Shown piece by piece: positions 28,101-35,857 of a DNA stretch of 64,000 nt. The stretch lies in the NCBI GenBank assembly GCA_000174895.1, contig ACOK01000112.1, positions 1 to 64,000 of the forward strand, in the 5' to 3' direction. Numbering within the stretch: the stretch's first letter is position 1; every line of letters starts with the position of its first letter. The position numbers and the translations under genes are program-made. The notes below the pieces were generated by a model that saw only the letters and a list, made by a program, of their open reading frames with translations, had not been told where the DNA came from and made no database searches. The stretch is from Ruminococcus flavefaciens FD-1. GTDB lineage: Bacteria; Bacillota; Clostridia; Oscillospirales; Ruminococcaceae.

Positions 28101-28460
28101 CCAGATACATTCATTTCCTTTGGGAATGCGATTTAATATATCATCTGCCTCAAGCCTGCTGTTAATTCTATAATCTGCACTTCCATATACTATGAAATTG
28201 TCATTATTACAATCTTTCATCAGATTATCTCTTACCTGTCTGTTCAATTGACCTTTTGAAAGAGTTGTAATAATGTAGTAGTATTTCGGAAGGCGATCAA
28301 TAAGCTTACCCATCATTTTTGTCTTGCCGGTTCCTGTTGGCGATGTAAAGTTGATAGCCTTCATAGAAGAATACTCTGAACTGTTGATTAGTCCGATTAG
28401 TTCATCAACATACTCGTCTTGTAACTTATTTATCTCTATAAAAGCTTCTTGCTTATTCAT
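25134..28460 (-). CDS. large SF2 (DEAD/DEAH-type) helicase, putative defence protein
   Basis: A 1108-residue protein. The ATPase core occupies only the first 300 residues: Walker A PTGTGKT (41-47), Walker B DEGH (123-126), motif III SAT (146-148) and motif VI QAIGRCRR (279-286). This resembles the Res-subunit type of helicase. The remaining 800 residues are mostly helical, very Lys/Asn/Ile-rich and unrecognised; no methylase, PLD, HNH or PD-(D/E)XK motif was seen. The two-gene operon with the GIY-YIG protein, the lower GC than the flanking chromosome, and the adjacent serine recombinases mark it as transferred cargo. The SD is weak (GGGGAAGTG). Confidence 0.75.
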   Translation of the reverse strand: MNKQEAFIEINKLQDEYVDELIGLINSSEYSSMKAINFTSPTGTGKTKMMGKLIDRLPKYYYIITTLSKGQLNRQVRDNLMKDCNNDNFIVYGSADYRINSRLEADDILNRIPKGNECIWLRDEGHIRTNRFEELLADRCYKVINFSATNTHSDIQCNFTQTMMLRTVNQTTGTPEQAIRKLIEIKKKHKNVFNYNPCAIFRCVGNDDKLLEIIIKLCKKNNLKYIDITNEDFIMAELCEDDNEYDVIINKFKLIEGIDIRRAHVLYMDNQPSNNATIIQAIGRCRRNALLYRDDIDIIAPENDELLKATRECYVYYNVEKMKVATDENGELQYAFCNYVSCQELKADTTIDVINGQLSNGLYVIELEGKTGSYSIKVDEQTGFNAIELATEFYDTVIQEVDNNYIYIGGYPIMKKLHTEKIKFFPIKTTERRYDRETDSFSIVDCEPYYSICENYDQYNVPCDISDTALKLFKSLVEKYDREYVYSKIANKCIDLLYNNSAAYDFDFLKKEITDYISENSNKTGLKKFCQMLPDIGNKRIDIYGFTYSIKEICSENELLIIQLHCINKKSSKMSNDDIEEYVERAVKIRCAYFRYKYYSKQQASLIIGKEAETQCSMNEMNEYVSAYKRNNIRNDNDEFNKIIYGIEDRFTHEYPFFQLKQSCTRSEIILIQYLCVKASDNNESDVVMMNDLYDILKLKKDFYVSSFGIEAETIMDLILDKDIQRLFTGINPGQLSLELTYPEKAIIEDDNIRRYFEEFDAKLERISASKDYFMSFDDVLQSIINGMNSTKDDLTNGQIYHLKYSYESLFETASDTEEFLIRNKYIRKMGRISKKALEELVLYTPYKKVVNDRESAIIGVDLMKQITMDNTAIWIESSNVSSKIESYNKFNSFLTTRYKSELEQAKSQYFKGKNNFSLDKKCNSIVGYCVEYYSKYLVYGRSYLGHFIEQAQEEANSDAINDCIIIRACMLKYKELMIRSYGKGVAKLINVISAQQIVQDKYSYFVKLVVELGSRTARFVMKELYHNVKPSNNYDPDLSIEHISGLADYITADTILDVKVRNYIDEKCVRQVLAYHYLSTKRSDLNIKRVIVYDSTSDRAVKVNVQE

Positions 28461-28514
28461 ATTGAGTCACTTCCCCAAAACAGGAGTCAAATAGAATCCT
28501 ATAGTATTTCCTTT

Positions 28515-28543
28515 ATTATACACTATATGTATTACAATTTCAA
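28515..28543 (-). promoter_or_regulatory. promoter of the helicase-nuclease operon
   Basis: Minus strand TTGAAA (28538-28543) and TATAAT (28515-28520), 17-bp spacer; leader about 48 nt. Confidence 0.75.
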
Positions 28544-28569
28544 GAAGTAATCTCTATCCAAGAAAAATA

Positions 28570-28613
28570 CGCCAACACTCATATGCTTTTTATTACCATA
28601 TGAGTGTTGGCGG
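28570..28613 (-). terminator. terminator of the recombinase operon
   Basis: A 16-bp perfect stem, CGCCAACACTCATATG with its complement. On the minus strand it is followed by TATTTTTC. Confidence 0.8.
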
Positions 28614-28624
28614 CTATGTTTTTA

Positions 28625-30232
28625 TTATTTCTCCACTTCAACTGTGGTTTCTATCCCACCTTTGAAGATTATCGTTATTTCGGTCTTACTGTTGACCTTT
28701 ATGCACTCTATCAGCTTTCTGACCAGCATATCGTTGTACTCCGTAAGCACGCAGGAGCTGTTGTCTATATTTTTCAGTGCCTGATTTATCCGAGTTCTCT
28801 TATTATTATCGATATCATTGTTTTCTTCCAAAGCTTTCAGCCGGAAGTTAAGATCCTGTTCCTCAGTATAGAGCTTTTTGAACTGTTCGTCCAGTGCTTC
28901 TTCATCCATAGTACCGGCTGCTATTAGGGTGATGTAATCATTTCTGGTATCATCGATCTCCCGAAGCCTTTTCTGAATCTCCTTTGTTTCTTTCAGACTT
29001 ACACCTGCCATTGCTTGTTCCACATTGCTTTTCAGCAGCTCTTTTATATTATCCTTGCAGTCATAGTACTCATTAATTGCTGACAGTATTGCTTTATGGA
29101 GCTTATCTTCATGAATCGATGGTGATTGCTTGCAGTAACGGTTACCGTTGTCGAACCTACTCACACATCGCCATACAGGACATTTTCTTCCGTGTATGTT
29201 CCATGTCTGCCGCCTATATGCTGAGCCGCATTCGCCGCATACCATTATCTCGGTCAGAGCATATTTGCCCGAGTATTTTCCTTGTGCAGTGACACACTTA
29301 TCACTCTTTTTCCTCAGCGAAGATCTGCGTGTCATTTCCTGCTGAACAAGGTTATATGTATCTCTATCTATTATCGCATCGTGTGCATCAGTTACAAGGT
29401 ACTTTGCTCGTTCTCCGTTGTTCTTGGCTTTCTTGTGTGTGATGCAGTCAACTGTATACGTCTTTTGAAGCAATGCATCTCCGACATATTTCTCATTTGA
29501 AAGTATTGAACGTACAGCGATCAAGTTCCATTCTGTACACTCGCGCTTTGGTATTTTTAAATCTGTAAGGTGCTGAGCTATCTGCCGAAGCGTTGAGCCG
29601 TCAAGGTACATTTTATATATCAGCCTTACTACTTCCGCTTCTTCAGGTATTATTTCCGGTTTACCGTCTGCACCTTTGCGGTAACCATACAAGTTGTTAT
29701 AACTGTACCGTACCTTTCCGTCACGGAAGGCTTTCTCTACGCCCCATGATACATTCTTGCTTATTGATTCCGACTCAGCCTGGGCGAAGCTGCCGTACAG
29801 AGCTATCATGAACTCTGAGGTCATGGTCAGGGTGTTTATGTTTTCTTTTTCGAATACAACACCGATGCCGAGATCCTTGAGCTGTCTGACGTATTCAAGT
29901 GTATCGACAGTGTTTCGTGCGAATCGGCTTATAGACTTGCAGAGAACAAGGTCGATCTTTCGCTTTTTGCAGAGCCTTATCATCTTATTGAACTCAGTAC
30001 GCTTTTTGGTCTGCGTTCCCGATATTCCTTCATCAGCGAATATGCCTGCAAGCTCCCATTCCCTATTTTTATTGATAAGGTCTGTATAATAATCTATCTG
30101 GACCTGGTAGCTGTTCTGCTGTTCCTCTTGCTCGGTACTAACTCGGCAGTAGGCTGCAACTCTTAGCTGGTGGTACTTATCTGTGGTATCAGTACTTATT
30201 TTCTTAGTCGCAGGTATCATCGTAACTTTCAA
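28625..30232 (-). CDS. large serine recombinase
   Basis: A 535-residue site-specific recombinase. An N-terminal resolvase catalytic domain (about 25-170) has the nucleophile serine in AAYCRVSTEQEEQ and the arginine motif SRFARNT. A recombinase domain (about 190-300) follows, then a zinc ribbon with CGECG...C..., and a C-terminal coiled coil (about 390-460). This is the family that integrates and excises transposons and phages. The start is a TTG at 30232 behind GAGGAG with 8-nt spacing; the first ATG is too far from that site. It overlaps the upstream small gene by 29 bp. It is the last gene of the recombinase operon and probably moves this island. Confidence 0.88.
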   Translation of the reverse strand: MKVTMIPATKKISTDTTDKYHQLRVAAYCRVSTEQEEQQNSYQVQIDYYTDLINKNREWELAGIFADEGISGTQTKKRTEFNKMIRLCKKRKIDLVLCKSISRFARNTVDTLEYVRQLKDLGIGVVFEKENINTLTMTSEFMIALYGSFAQAESESISKNVSWGVEKAFRDGKVRYSYNNLYGYRKGADGKPEIIPEEAEVVRLIYKMYLDGSTLRQIAQHLTDLKIPKRECTEWNLIAVRSILSNEKYVGDALLQKTYTVDCITHKKAKNNGERAKYLVTDAHDAIIDRDTYNLVQQEMTRRSSLRKKSDKCVTAQGKYSGKYALTEIMVCGECGSAYRRQTWNIHGRKCPVWRCVSRFDNGNRYCKQSPSIHEDKLHKAILSAINEYYDCKDNIKELLKSNVEQAMAGVSLKETKEIQKRLREIDDTRNDYITLIAAGTMDEEALDEQFKKLYTEEQDLNFRLKALEENNDIDNNKRTRINQALKNIDNSSCVLTEYNDMLVRKLIECIKVNSKTEITIIFKGGIETTVEVEK

Positions 30233-30521
30233 TTTCTCTGCTCCTCTCTGTTATATTATTCAGCTTTACGCCGTTTATAAGTTCAAGTCCTATTGTAGCA
30301 TTATGACTGACAGTTATGTATTCAGCACATTTATTTAAGAGCTCGATGTCAAGGGCATTTTGCTGTTTTTTATCTGAAAGCTGCTTTTTCAGCAGCTCTG
30401 TTTTCTGCGGAATGTCGCTATATGTACAGCAATCATATTTCATCTGTGCCAGCTGTAATATCGCACTTTTCACTCGATCATATCCAATTTCAGGACTCTC
30501 CATGAGGCGTGATATCCTCAT
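30204..30521 (-). CDS. small protein between recombinases, unknown
   Basis: A 105-residue, largely helical protein. No known domain is recognised. Residues 40-60 (TELLKKQLSDKKQQNALDIE) look like a coiled coil. The C-terminal part (NGVKLNNITERSREIES) overlaps the start of the next recombinase. It sits directly after the catalytic-domain-less recombinase and could be its detached C-terminal half or an accessory factor. The start is uncertain: ATG at 30521 has no clear SD, ATG at 30503 has GAGG 12 nt away. Confidence 0.5.
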   Translation of the reverse strand: MRISRLMESPEIGYDRVKSAILQLAQMKYDCCTYSDIPQKTELLKKQLSDKKQQNALDIELLNKCAEYITVSHNATIGLELINGVKLNNITERSREIESYDDTCD

Positions 30522-30544
30522 TATTCTGCTTTAGTATTTTTCCG

Positions 30545-31102
30545 TCAGGGGGTATATACCCTCATCTTGATTTCGCCGTCAAGAAGACTTGGATTTGCTA
30601 TCGCTGAGTTAAGCATATTAAGTACTGCCGATAATATCATCTGATCTGTTGCTTTGAATTCAAATGCTCCGCAATGATATGACTTGCAGGTCCATGTACC
30701 GTTCTGATTCCTAAACAGCCTTTTTCTGCATTCGGCACATATTGTCATGTTCCGTATTTCTTTCAGTTCATCGGGGACTATGCATATATTAGTCGCTTTC
30801 TTCAGCTTTTTATTATTTGCTCTGTGAAAAATGTCAGGAGATATGATCTGAGGGTATACCTCAGTACCAAGATACTTCTCGTTTTCCAGAATACGCTTTA
30901 TCATATTCTTGTTCCATGTACTGTCCTCACAAGGATGATATGGTATACCTTCTGCTTGCAGATCTTTGGATATGTCAAGCATACTTCTTCCTTTGAGATA
31001 TTCGGCGAATATCTTTGAAACTGCGTATACTTCTCTCGGATGAGTCGTTATCTCTCCGTTAATCATCTGATAACCGAATGGTATCCTTCGATTCTTAGCC
31101 AT
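30545..31102 (-). CDS. recombinase-domain protein lacking the catalytic resolvase domain
   Basis: A 185-residue protein. Residues 1-105 are a 'recombinase' DNA-binding domain (RIPFGYQMINGEI ... ILENEKYLGTEVY) as found in the middle of large serine recombinases. The CAEC...C...C zinc ribbon follows at about 125-150. The resolvase domain with the nucleophile serine is entirely absent, and the gene has its own GGAGGTG site, so this is not a simple 5' truncation. It may be a DNA-binding or directionality partner of the two full recombinases. Start at 31102, internal to a slightly longer frame. Confidence 0.72.
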   Translation of the reverse strand: MAKNRRIPFGYQMINGEITTHPREVYAVSKIFAEYLKGRSMLDISKDLQAEGIPYHPCEDSTWNKNMIKRILENEKYLGTEVYPQIISPDIFHRANNKKLKKATNICIVPDELKEIRNMTICAECRKRLFRNQNGTWTCKSYHCGAFEFKATDQMILSAVLNMLNSAIANPSLLDGEIKMRVYTP

Positions 31103-31166
31103 TTCTGCACCTCCTTTCTTCACAAGGATACCACAAATCCGCTGTCTTATCTATCACCATTACCAA

Positions 31167-31201
31167 CAAAAAAGGTGCTTTGTTTTTGTTCACAAAGCAC
31201 C
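31167..31201 (-). terminator. terminator after the second recombinase gene
   Basis: GGTGCTTTG/CAAAGCACC stem followed on the minus strand by TTTTTTT. Partial read-through would feed the three downstream genes. Confidence 0.75.
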
Positions 31202-31207
31202 GTATCT

Positions 31208-32749
31208 TTATATATCCTCTTTGAGTGACAAGCCTGATATAAGTATGAATTCAAGGCTTTTGTCTCTGACTATTATTCGCTCAACTATGATTCCGAATAG
31301 TTCTTCATCGAACTCCGTAGTGATATTATCTTGTTTTTCTATGCTGTCTATAAGGATATCAAGCTGCTCGAGAGTGTCATCCTCGTTATCCGCCTTAGCC
31401 GTCTTTTTCAGCTCTCGTTCTTGCCTTGCGAGCTGACTTTCCAGTTCAGTGAGCTTTTCGTTGTACTTCTTCTCATCCATGAAGCCTTTTTTCCTGAGTC
31501 TGGATAGTACATGGCGCTGTTCCTTGATATCGGCGATATTCTTATGTATATCTATTATTTTAGTGTTGCCGCTGAAACGGCGCATATTAAGTTCTTGTAG
31601 GCTTCGACGTAAGGGGAGAAGTATCTCTCGATAGTGCTGTATCAGCTTATTGCACATTGATATAAATGCTTGTTTTATTATATCTTCAGGAATCAGCTTT
31701 GCAGGACAATTGTCAGCATTTTTGTCATGGCTGGTACAAGTCCAGTAATATGTGCCATTATTACATTTCCGTCTATATCCTGAACCGCATTCACCGCATT
31801 CCAATATACTTCCAATAATGTATTTATTCTTTTTTTCAGGTTGATATCTCACGGCCATTTTCGACATAAGCTGCTGTACTTTTTCAAACTCATCTCGGCT
31901 TATTATAGCATCATGGGATTCGGTAACATAGAACTGATCTCTTTCACCGTTATTTTTCTTTTTGACACTGGGAAGGGTATCGGTCCTGTATGTCTTCTCC
32001 AGCAGCAAATCTCCTATATATCGCTCATTTGAGAGGATATATCGTACAATGGTGTGACACCATTTGATCTGCTTTTCACCTTTACGTCCATATTGATCAT
32101 TTAGTTTATTGGCTATCTGAGTTGTACCAATGCCTGAAAGATACCACCTGAAGATTTCCTTGACGATCTCGCTTTCCTGTTCGTCAATGATCAGTTTCCC
32201 ATTTTCTGATTTATATCCAAATGGTGCTGTCCTGGGTTTGAATGCACCTTTCTCCATTTGTTTCCTTATACCCCAGCGCATATTCTGAGCTATGGAAGTC
32301 GATTCTTCCTGAGCAAGACTGCCCATTACTGTTATTATAAGTTCATCGTTAGTTTTGGCAGTATCAATGTTTTCCTTTTCAAAATATATCGATATTCCAA
32401 GCTCTCTCAGCAGTCTTACTGTATTGAGGCAATCCTTAGTGTTTCTGGCGAATCGGCTGAGTGACTTTGCATATATCCGGTCTATCTTTCCACGCTTGCA
32501 GTCACGGATCAGTCTTTGGAATTCTGTTCGCTTTGCTGTGCCTGTTCCGGAGATACCTTCATCTGCGTATATATCCACAAGCTCCTCGGTTTCAGAGCCT
32601 ATGAACTTCTCACTATAGAACTTGACCTGTGCTGCATAGGAGTGAAGTTGGTCCTCGCTGCTTGAAGATACTCGGCAGTATGCCGCACAGCGTATTTTAT
32701 GTATCGTACTCTCGGCTTTGACCGGAGCAATATATGTAACATTAGCCAT
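31208..32749 (-). CDS. large serine recombinase (second)
   Basis: A 513-residue protein with a resolvase domain (CAAYCRVSSSSEDQ; SRFARNTKD), a recombinase domain (about 185-290), a zinc ribbon (CGECG...CTSH) and a C-terminal coiled coil (about 385-460). It resembles but clearly differs from the one at 28625-30232, so the island carries two non-identical recombinases. The start at 32749 is chosen because AAGGAGG lies 8 nt before it; an earlier ATG in frame has no site. It follows the two tiny genes and the helicase in the same direction. Confidence 0.88.
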   Translation of the reverse strand: MANVTYIAPVKAESTIHKIRCAAYCRVSSSSEDQLHSYAAQVKFYSEKFIGSETEELVDIYADEGISGTGTAKRTEFQRLIRDCKRGKIDRIYAKSLSRFARNTKDCLNTVRLLRELGISIYFEKENIDTAKTNDELIITVMGSLAQEESTSIAQNMRWGIRKQMEKGAFKPRTAPFGYKSENGKLIIDEQESEIVKEIFRWYLSGIGTTQIANKLNDQYGRKGEKQIKWCHTIVRYILSNERYIGDLLLEKTYRTDTLPSVKKKNNGERDQFYVTESHDAIISRDEFEKVQQLMSKMAVRYQPEKKNKYIIGSILECGECGSGYRRKCNNGTYYWTCTSHDKNADNCPAKLIPEDIIKQAFISMCNKLIQHYREILLPLRRSLQELNMRRFSGNTKIIDIHKNIADIKEQRHVLSRLRKKGFMDEKKYNEKLTELESQLARQERELKKTAKADNEDDTLEQLDILIDSIEKQDNITTEFDEELFGIIVERIIVRDKSLEFILISGLSLKEDI

Positions 32750-32821
32750 ACTGAGCCTCCTTTCAACACACAAGGATACCACACTCTGCTCGGAATTGGT
32801 ATCATCAAAGGGAACAAATGT

Positions 32822-32848
32822 GGCGGTTCACATTTGTGCAAACCGCCG
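32822..32848 (-). other. hairpin after the 31-residue gene
   Basis: TGGCGGTT pairs with AACCGCC; no strong T-run on the minus strand, so it is at most a weak terminator or a processing site. Confidence 0.45.
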
Positions 32849-32855
32849 TATACGT

Positions 32856-32951
32856 TTATTCCTCGTCAGCTCTGCCGGCTGCTATGCAGAGGCACATTGC
32901 CAGAACACCGAGAGTTCCACCAAGCATCGCCCCTGCGATGAAGTGCATCAT
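32856..32951 (-). CDS. 31-residue membrane protein, DUF3789-like
   Basis: The frame encodes MMHFIAGAMLGGTLGVLA followed by MCLCIAAGRADEE. The Gly-rich single membrane helix ending in MCLC and a short acidic tail match the tiny DUF3789 family common on Clostridia conjugative or integrative elements. Start at 32951 with GGGAGG 7 nt upstream; the ATGA overlaps the stop of the preceding gene. Function unknown. Confidence 0.72.
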   Translation of the reverse strand: MMHFIAGAMLGGTLGVLAMCLCIAAGRADEE

Positions 32952-33127
32952 GCGTTAACCTCCCATTCTCTTATCGTCATATACCTTTCTGTGACGGTCA
33001 CCTCGTTGATCTCACGAATTCTTACCTTCTCAGTCTCTGATACCTCCTTCTCTACGGCAGCACTACCAAGTATCTGGTTCATTACTGCAAGCATGTAGTC
33101 AGCCATTCCAGGTTTAGTATTATTCAT
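32948..33127 (-). CDS. 59-residue protein, unknown
   Basis: Starts MNNTKPGMADYMLAVMNQ and ends YMTIREWEVNA. It overlaps the helicase gene by 8 bp and the following 31-residue gene by the ATGA. Charged, probably helical-beta; no known family. The tight overlaps on both sides and its GGAGG site make it a real gene of the operon. Confidence 0.65.
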   Translation of the reverse strand: MNNTKPGMADYMLAVMNQILGSAAVEKEVSETEKVRIREINEVTVTERYMTIREWEVNA

Positions 33128-35021
33128 GATTACCGTCCTCCTTGATCCTGTTCCAGAACTCTTCGAGCTCTGTTATGTCTTCGGTTGTATTCTTCTCGGG
33201 CAATGATGCGAGCGTATCCTCCCTATACGCTGTATTCTGGCTTTTGCTTACTCTTGGATCGAGAATCGATACGATTCCTTTGTCTTCGGAGCTCCTTATG
33301 AGCCTTCCTACACCTTGTTTCAGCTTTATTATCATCTCAGGGACAGCAACATCCATGAGAGGACACTCTGTTTTACGCATTTTATACTCCACTATCGGAT
33401 CTGGTACAGGGAAAGGCAGCTTGAAGATGATAACCTGTGATAAGCTTTCACCCTTTATATTTATTCCTTCCCAATAGGTTCCTGTGCCAAGCAGAACTGA
33501 GTTCACGTTATTCTGAAACTTTTCGAGCCTGCGTTCCTGAGTAGTGCTTTCGTCCTGCACCATTATCTTATACGGAAGGCCCATATTTGACAGCTTTTTA
33601 AAGACGTACTGCATATCATCCTTTGCTGTAAAGAGAATAAGTGCCTTTCCCTCTGTAATGTTCAGAAGCTTCACTATCTCTTTAATAGCTGCGTTACGAT
33701 ATGCGGTCCTATTACGTTTATTCGGAATAGGCAGTTTGTCTGATACATACATTATTGAGTGCTTATCATAGTTATACGGAGACTTCTTAGGCTCCGAAAC
33801 GCATACGTTATTCGGACAGCCGAGATTGTTCAGGAAATACCTGTACTTCTCACTGAGTGTTCCGGAGTTCTGCGAGGTTATCGTTGCTGACGTAAGTATC
33901 GTTCTTCTGGATTCTGTGAACAGCAGACGTCCTATTTCCCTGCGGATATCCTTTTTGCAGATATTAACTCTAACGCCTTTCTCGGTGGTCAGCCACACAA
34001 GACAGTCTTTGTTCTCAAGGTTTCTGAACATCTGCAGGCAGTTAAGTCTGCGATTGGTCCGCATTTCTATCTCAAGCATAGCGGAGCGTATCCTGAGTAC
34101 GAGCTTTCTGACCTCTCTGATAGGTCTGTAATAGTACGTTCTCATATCGTCTATAGATTTGCTCTGCTGCTGATGAATATCATATTTCAGATACTTGAAG
34201 AAATCATCCACCATCTGAATGATCTCGACTATCCTGCTTGAAAGTATGTTTTTTCTGTTTTCGGTTGCCTTCAGGACCTCGTTGCTTATCTCTTTCTGGC
34301 TGTATGCTGTCGTGAAAGCATCACGGAAGTTGTTTTCGAGGTTATGTGCCTCATCGACAACCAGTGTGCTGAAATCCGGCTTGAATATGCCTTCACCTGA
34401 CTCTTCTTTTATGAAATGTGATACCAGCATATTCTGATTGCAGATCACTATCTCATCTTTATTTCTGATTCTTTCACGCATAAGAGAGTATTCACATTTA
34501 TGACGGAATGAACACTCAGAGCATTTGTCACCGAAGGAGTTTATGCATATCTTGTCCCACACCTCATCCGGCACATATACATCCTGTCTGAGCTGTAAGC
34601 CATATTTAGCTCGGTCAAACTGTCGTGTGTAGTCCTTATGCTCTCTTGTGAATCTGTGGAAACGCTCGAGGCAGACGTAATTCTTCATTCCTTTTGCAAT
34701 CTCCACATCAGCACGGACTCCTAAGAGTTCCAACACATTGAGTATATCGCTCTCGAGCTGGTCCTGAAGAGCAATAGTTGAGGTTGCTATTATCATCTGC
34801 TTGCGCTCACGGAAATACTGAATGACCAGCGGAACCAGATATGCTATTGACTTTCCAATTCCCACCTCAGCCTCGACAGCAAGCGACTTATTATCAGCTA
34901 TTGCCTGAGCTATCTCCTGAGACATGGCTATCTGACCAGGTCGCCTCTGGAGCCCGTTCTTCTCATCGTCCTTAAAGAAACCATCTACCGCTGAATTCAG
35001 CGTTAATTCTTTTATTTTCAT
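33120..35021 (-). CDS. DinG/XPD-family DNA helicase
   Basis: A 633-residue SF2 helicase. It has Walker A EVGIGKS (near 53), DEAH in LVVDEAHNLE (near 222), and a cysteine cluster between them (CLERF near 115, then CINSF...CSECSFRHKC near 155-170) placed like the iron-sulphur cluster of XPD/DinG enzymes. The final motif VI is QGVGRLIRS. It unwinds DNA 5'-3' in known relatives. It is shorter than chromosomal DinG and lacks an exonuclease domain. It starts directly at the MazF stop (TAATG) behind GAGGTGAA. Copies of this helicase are common on integrative elements, where the role is unclear. Confidence 0.85.
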   Translation of the reverse strand: MKIKELTLNSAVDGFFKDDEKNGLQRRPGQIAMSQEIAQAIADNKSLAVEAEVGIGKSIAYLVPLVIQYFRERKQMIIATSTIALQDQLESDILNVLELLGVRADVEIAKGMKNYVCLERFHRFTREHKDYTRQFDRAKYGLQLRQDVYVPDEVWDKICINSFGDKCSECSFRHKCEYSLMRERIRNKDEIVICNQNMLVSHFIKEESGEGIFKPDFSTLVVDEAHNLENNFRDAFTTAYSQKEISNEVLKATENRKNILSSRIVEIIQMVDDFFKYLKYDIHQQQSKSIDDMRTYYYRPIREVRKLVLRIRSAMLEIEMRTNRRLNCLQMFRNLENKDCLVWLTTEKGVRVNICKKDIRREIGRLLFTESRRTILTSATITSQNSGTLSEKYRYFLNNLGCPNNVCVSEPKKSPYNYDKHSIMYVSDKLPIPNKRNRTAYRNAAIKEIVKLLNITEGKALILFTAKDDMQYVFKKLSNMGLPYKIMVQDESTTQERRLEKFQNNVNSVLLGTGTYWEGINIKGESLSQVIIFKLPFPVPDPIVEYKMRKTECPLMDVAVPEMIIKLKQGVGRLIRSSEDKGIVSILDPRVSKSQNTAYREDTLASLPEKNTTEDITELEEFWNRIKEDGNHE

Positions 35022-35380
35022 TATTTCACCTCATGTTTATGAACTTCAAGGCTTATCTTCAAAGCCTTATCTATTTTTCTGATGTCCTTTTCATTGAGCG
35101 TACCTAAATACTTCTTTAGTCTGTATATAGATATCGTCCTGACCTGCTCGGTCAGCACACAGCCTATATACTTCTTCAGGATACCGTAATGTATGATGAC
35201 ATGATTGGGGATATCATTTTTCATTCTGGAGGTAATGGGTACAATGATAGTTGTATCTGCGTAGGCATTGCCCTTATTGTTCTGTACTATCACAACAGGT
35301 CGTTCATTTGCCTGCTCAGAGCCCACACCTTGCCCCAGATCTGCAACGTAGATATCCCCACGTTTAGGTAATAAGGTCAT
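35021..35380 (-). CDS. MazF/PemK-family toxin
   Basis: A 119-residue protein with the MazF fold signature: RGDIYVADLG, then ERPVVIVQNN, and VPITSRMKN. These enzymes cut mRNA. The expected MazE-like antitoxin is not obvious; the only gene upstream is the 60-residue ORF that overlaps its start by 17 bp. The start has AAAGGAGAG. Part of the island operon running into the helicase. Confidence 0.85.
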   Translation of the reverse strand: MTLLPKRGDIYVADLGQGVGSEQANERPVVIVQNNKGNAYADTTIIVPITSRMKNDIPNHVIIHYGILKKYIGCVLTEQVRTISIYRLKKYLGTLNEKDIRKIDKALKISLEVHKHEVK

Positions 35381-35546
35381 ATAACTCTCCTTTATATGTA
35401 TACGGAGCCGCCGGGAAGCAGCTCCGATTTATCGTTGTCAGCATATATCGTTTCATATACTGACGTACCCCTGCTCGGGGTACTTTACCGTCACTATGCG
35501 CGACGGCATTTTCCTTAATCAAAGGCCTCGGATATTCTCTTACCAT
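35364..35546 (-). CDS. 60-residue basic protein overlapping the toxin gene
   Basis: Begins MVREYPRPLIKENAVAHSDG and ends YKGELYDLIT. GGGAGG lies 9 nt before the ATG at 35546, and its end overlaps the MazF start. Basic, with no known fold. The position suggests an antitoxin or a leader peptide coupling translation to the toxin, but the composition is unusual and the region may instead be a conserved RNA (see 35547-35857). Confidence 0.45.
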   Translation of the reverse strand: MVREYPRPLIKENAVAHSDGKVPRAGVRQYMKRYMLTTINRSCFPAAPYTYKGELYDLIT

Positions 35547-35857
35547 TTCTGGCACCCTCCCAGGTGGGGAGCACACAAGCCGAACAGAGTCCTCGCTGTT
35601 CACGCAGATCTTTGTCTCTCTGCCCTTACGGAATCAGAGCCGCTGGTACGGACGGGCGCGCAAGTCGGCTGTCATTGCCATAATAGGAGTGGCTATACTC
35701 CTACCGCCATGCTCGTATTTATCGCTCGCTCGTTTCCGAGGTCGTGGCGTATGGATGCCCGCGGCTCGTGGATTGTATCCACACCGATCTTGCTGCACAC
35801 TTGTGTGCTGCTATTCAATTTTCAAGTTTCTGAAAGGCTTTTTATTTGCCCCTCTAC
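35547..35857 (-). other. 311-bp non-coding, hairpin-rich leader of the toxin operon
   Basis: No gene is seen. On the minus strand the segment holds the palindrome GCACACAAGTGTGC, the hairpin GTGGAT-ACA-ATCCAC and CTCG-GAAA-CGAG. In the overlapping ORF downstream is GTACCCC-GAGCA-GGGGTAC nested in TGACG/CGTCA. CTTGAAAATTGAATAG near its start is of the boxA-like type seen in element leaders. It is probably a structured leader RNA of the mobile element. Confidence 0.45.

Noticed and set aside
25134-28460. Type III restriction-modification Res subunit
   Set aside because: The helicase core resembles Res, but there is no Mod methylase and no PD-(D/E)XK motif; the partner is a GIY-YIG protein.
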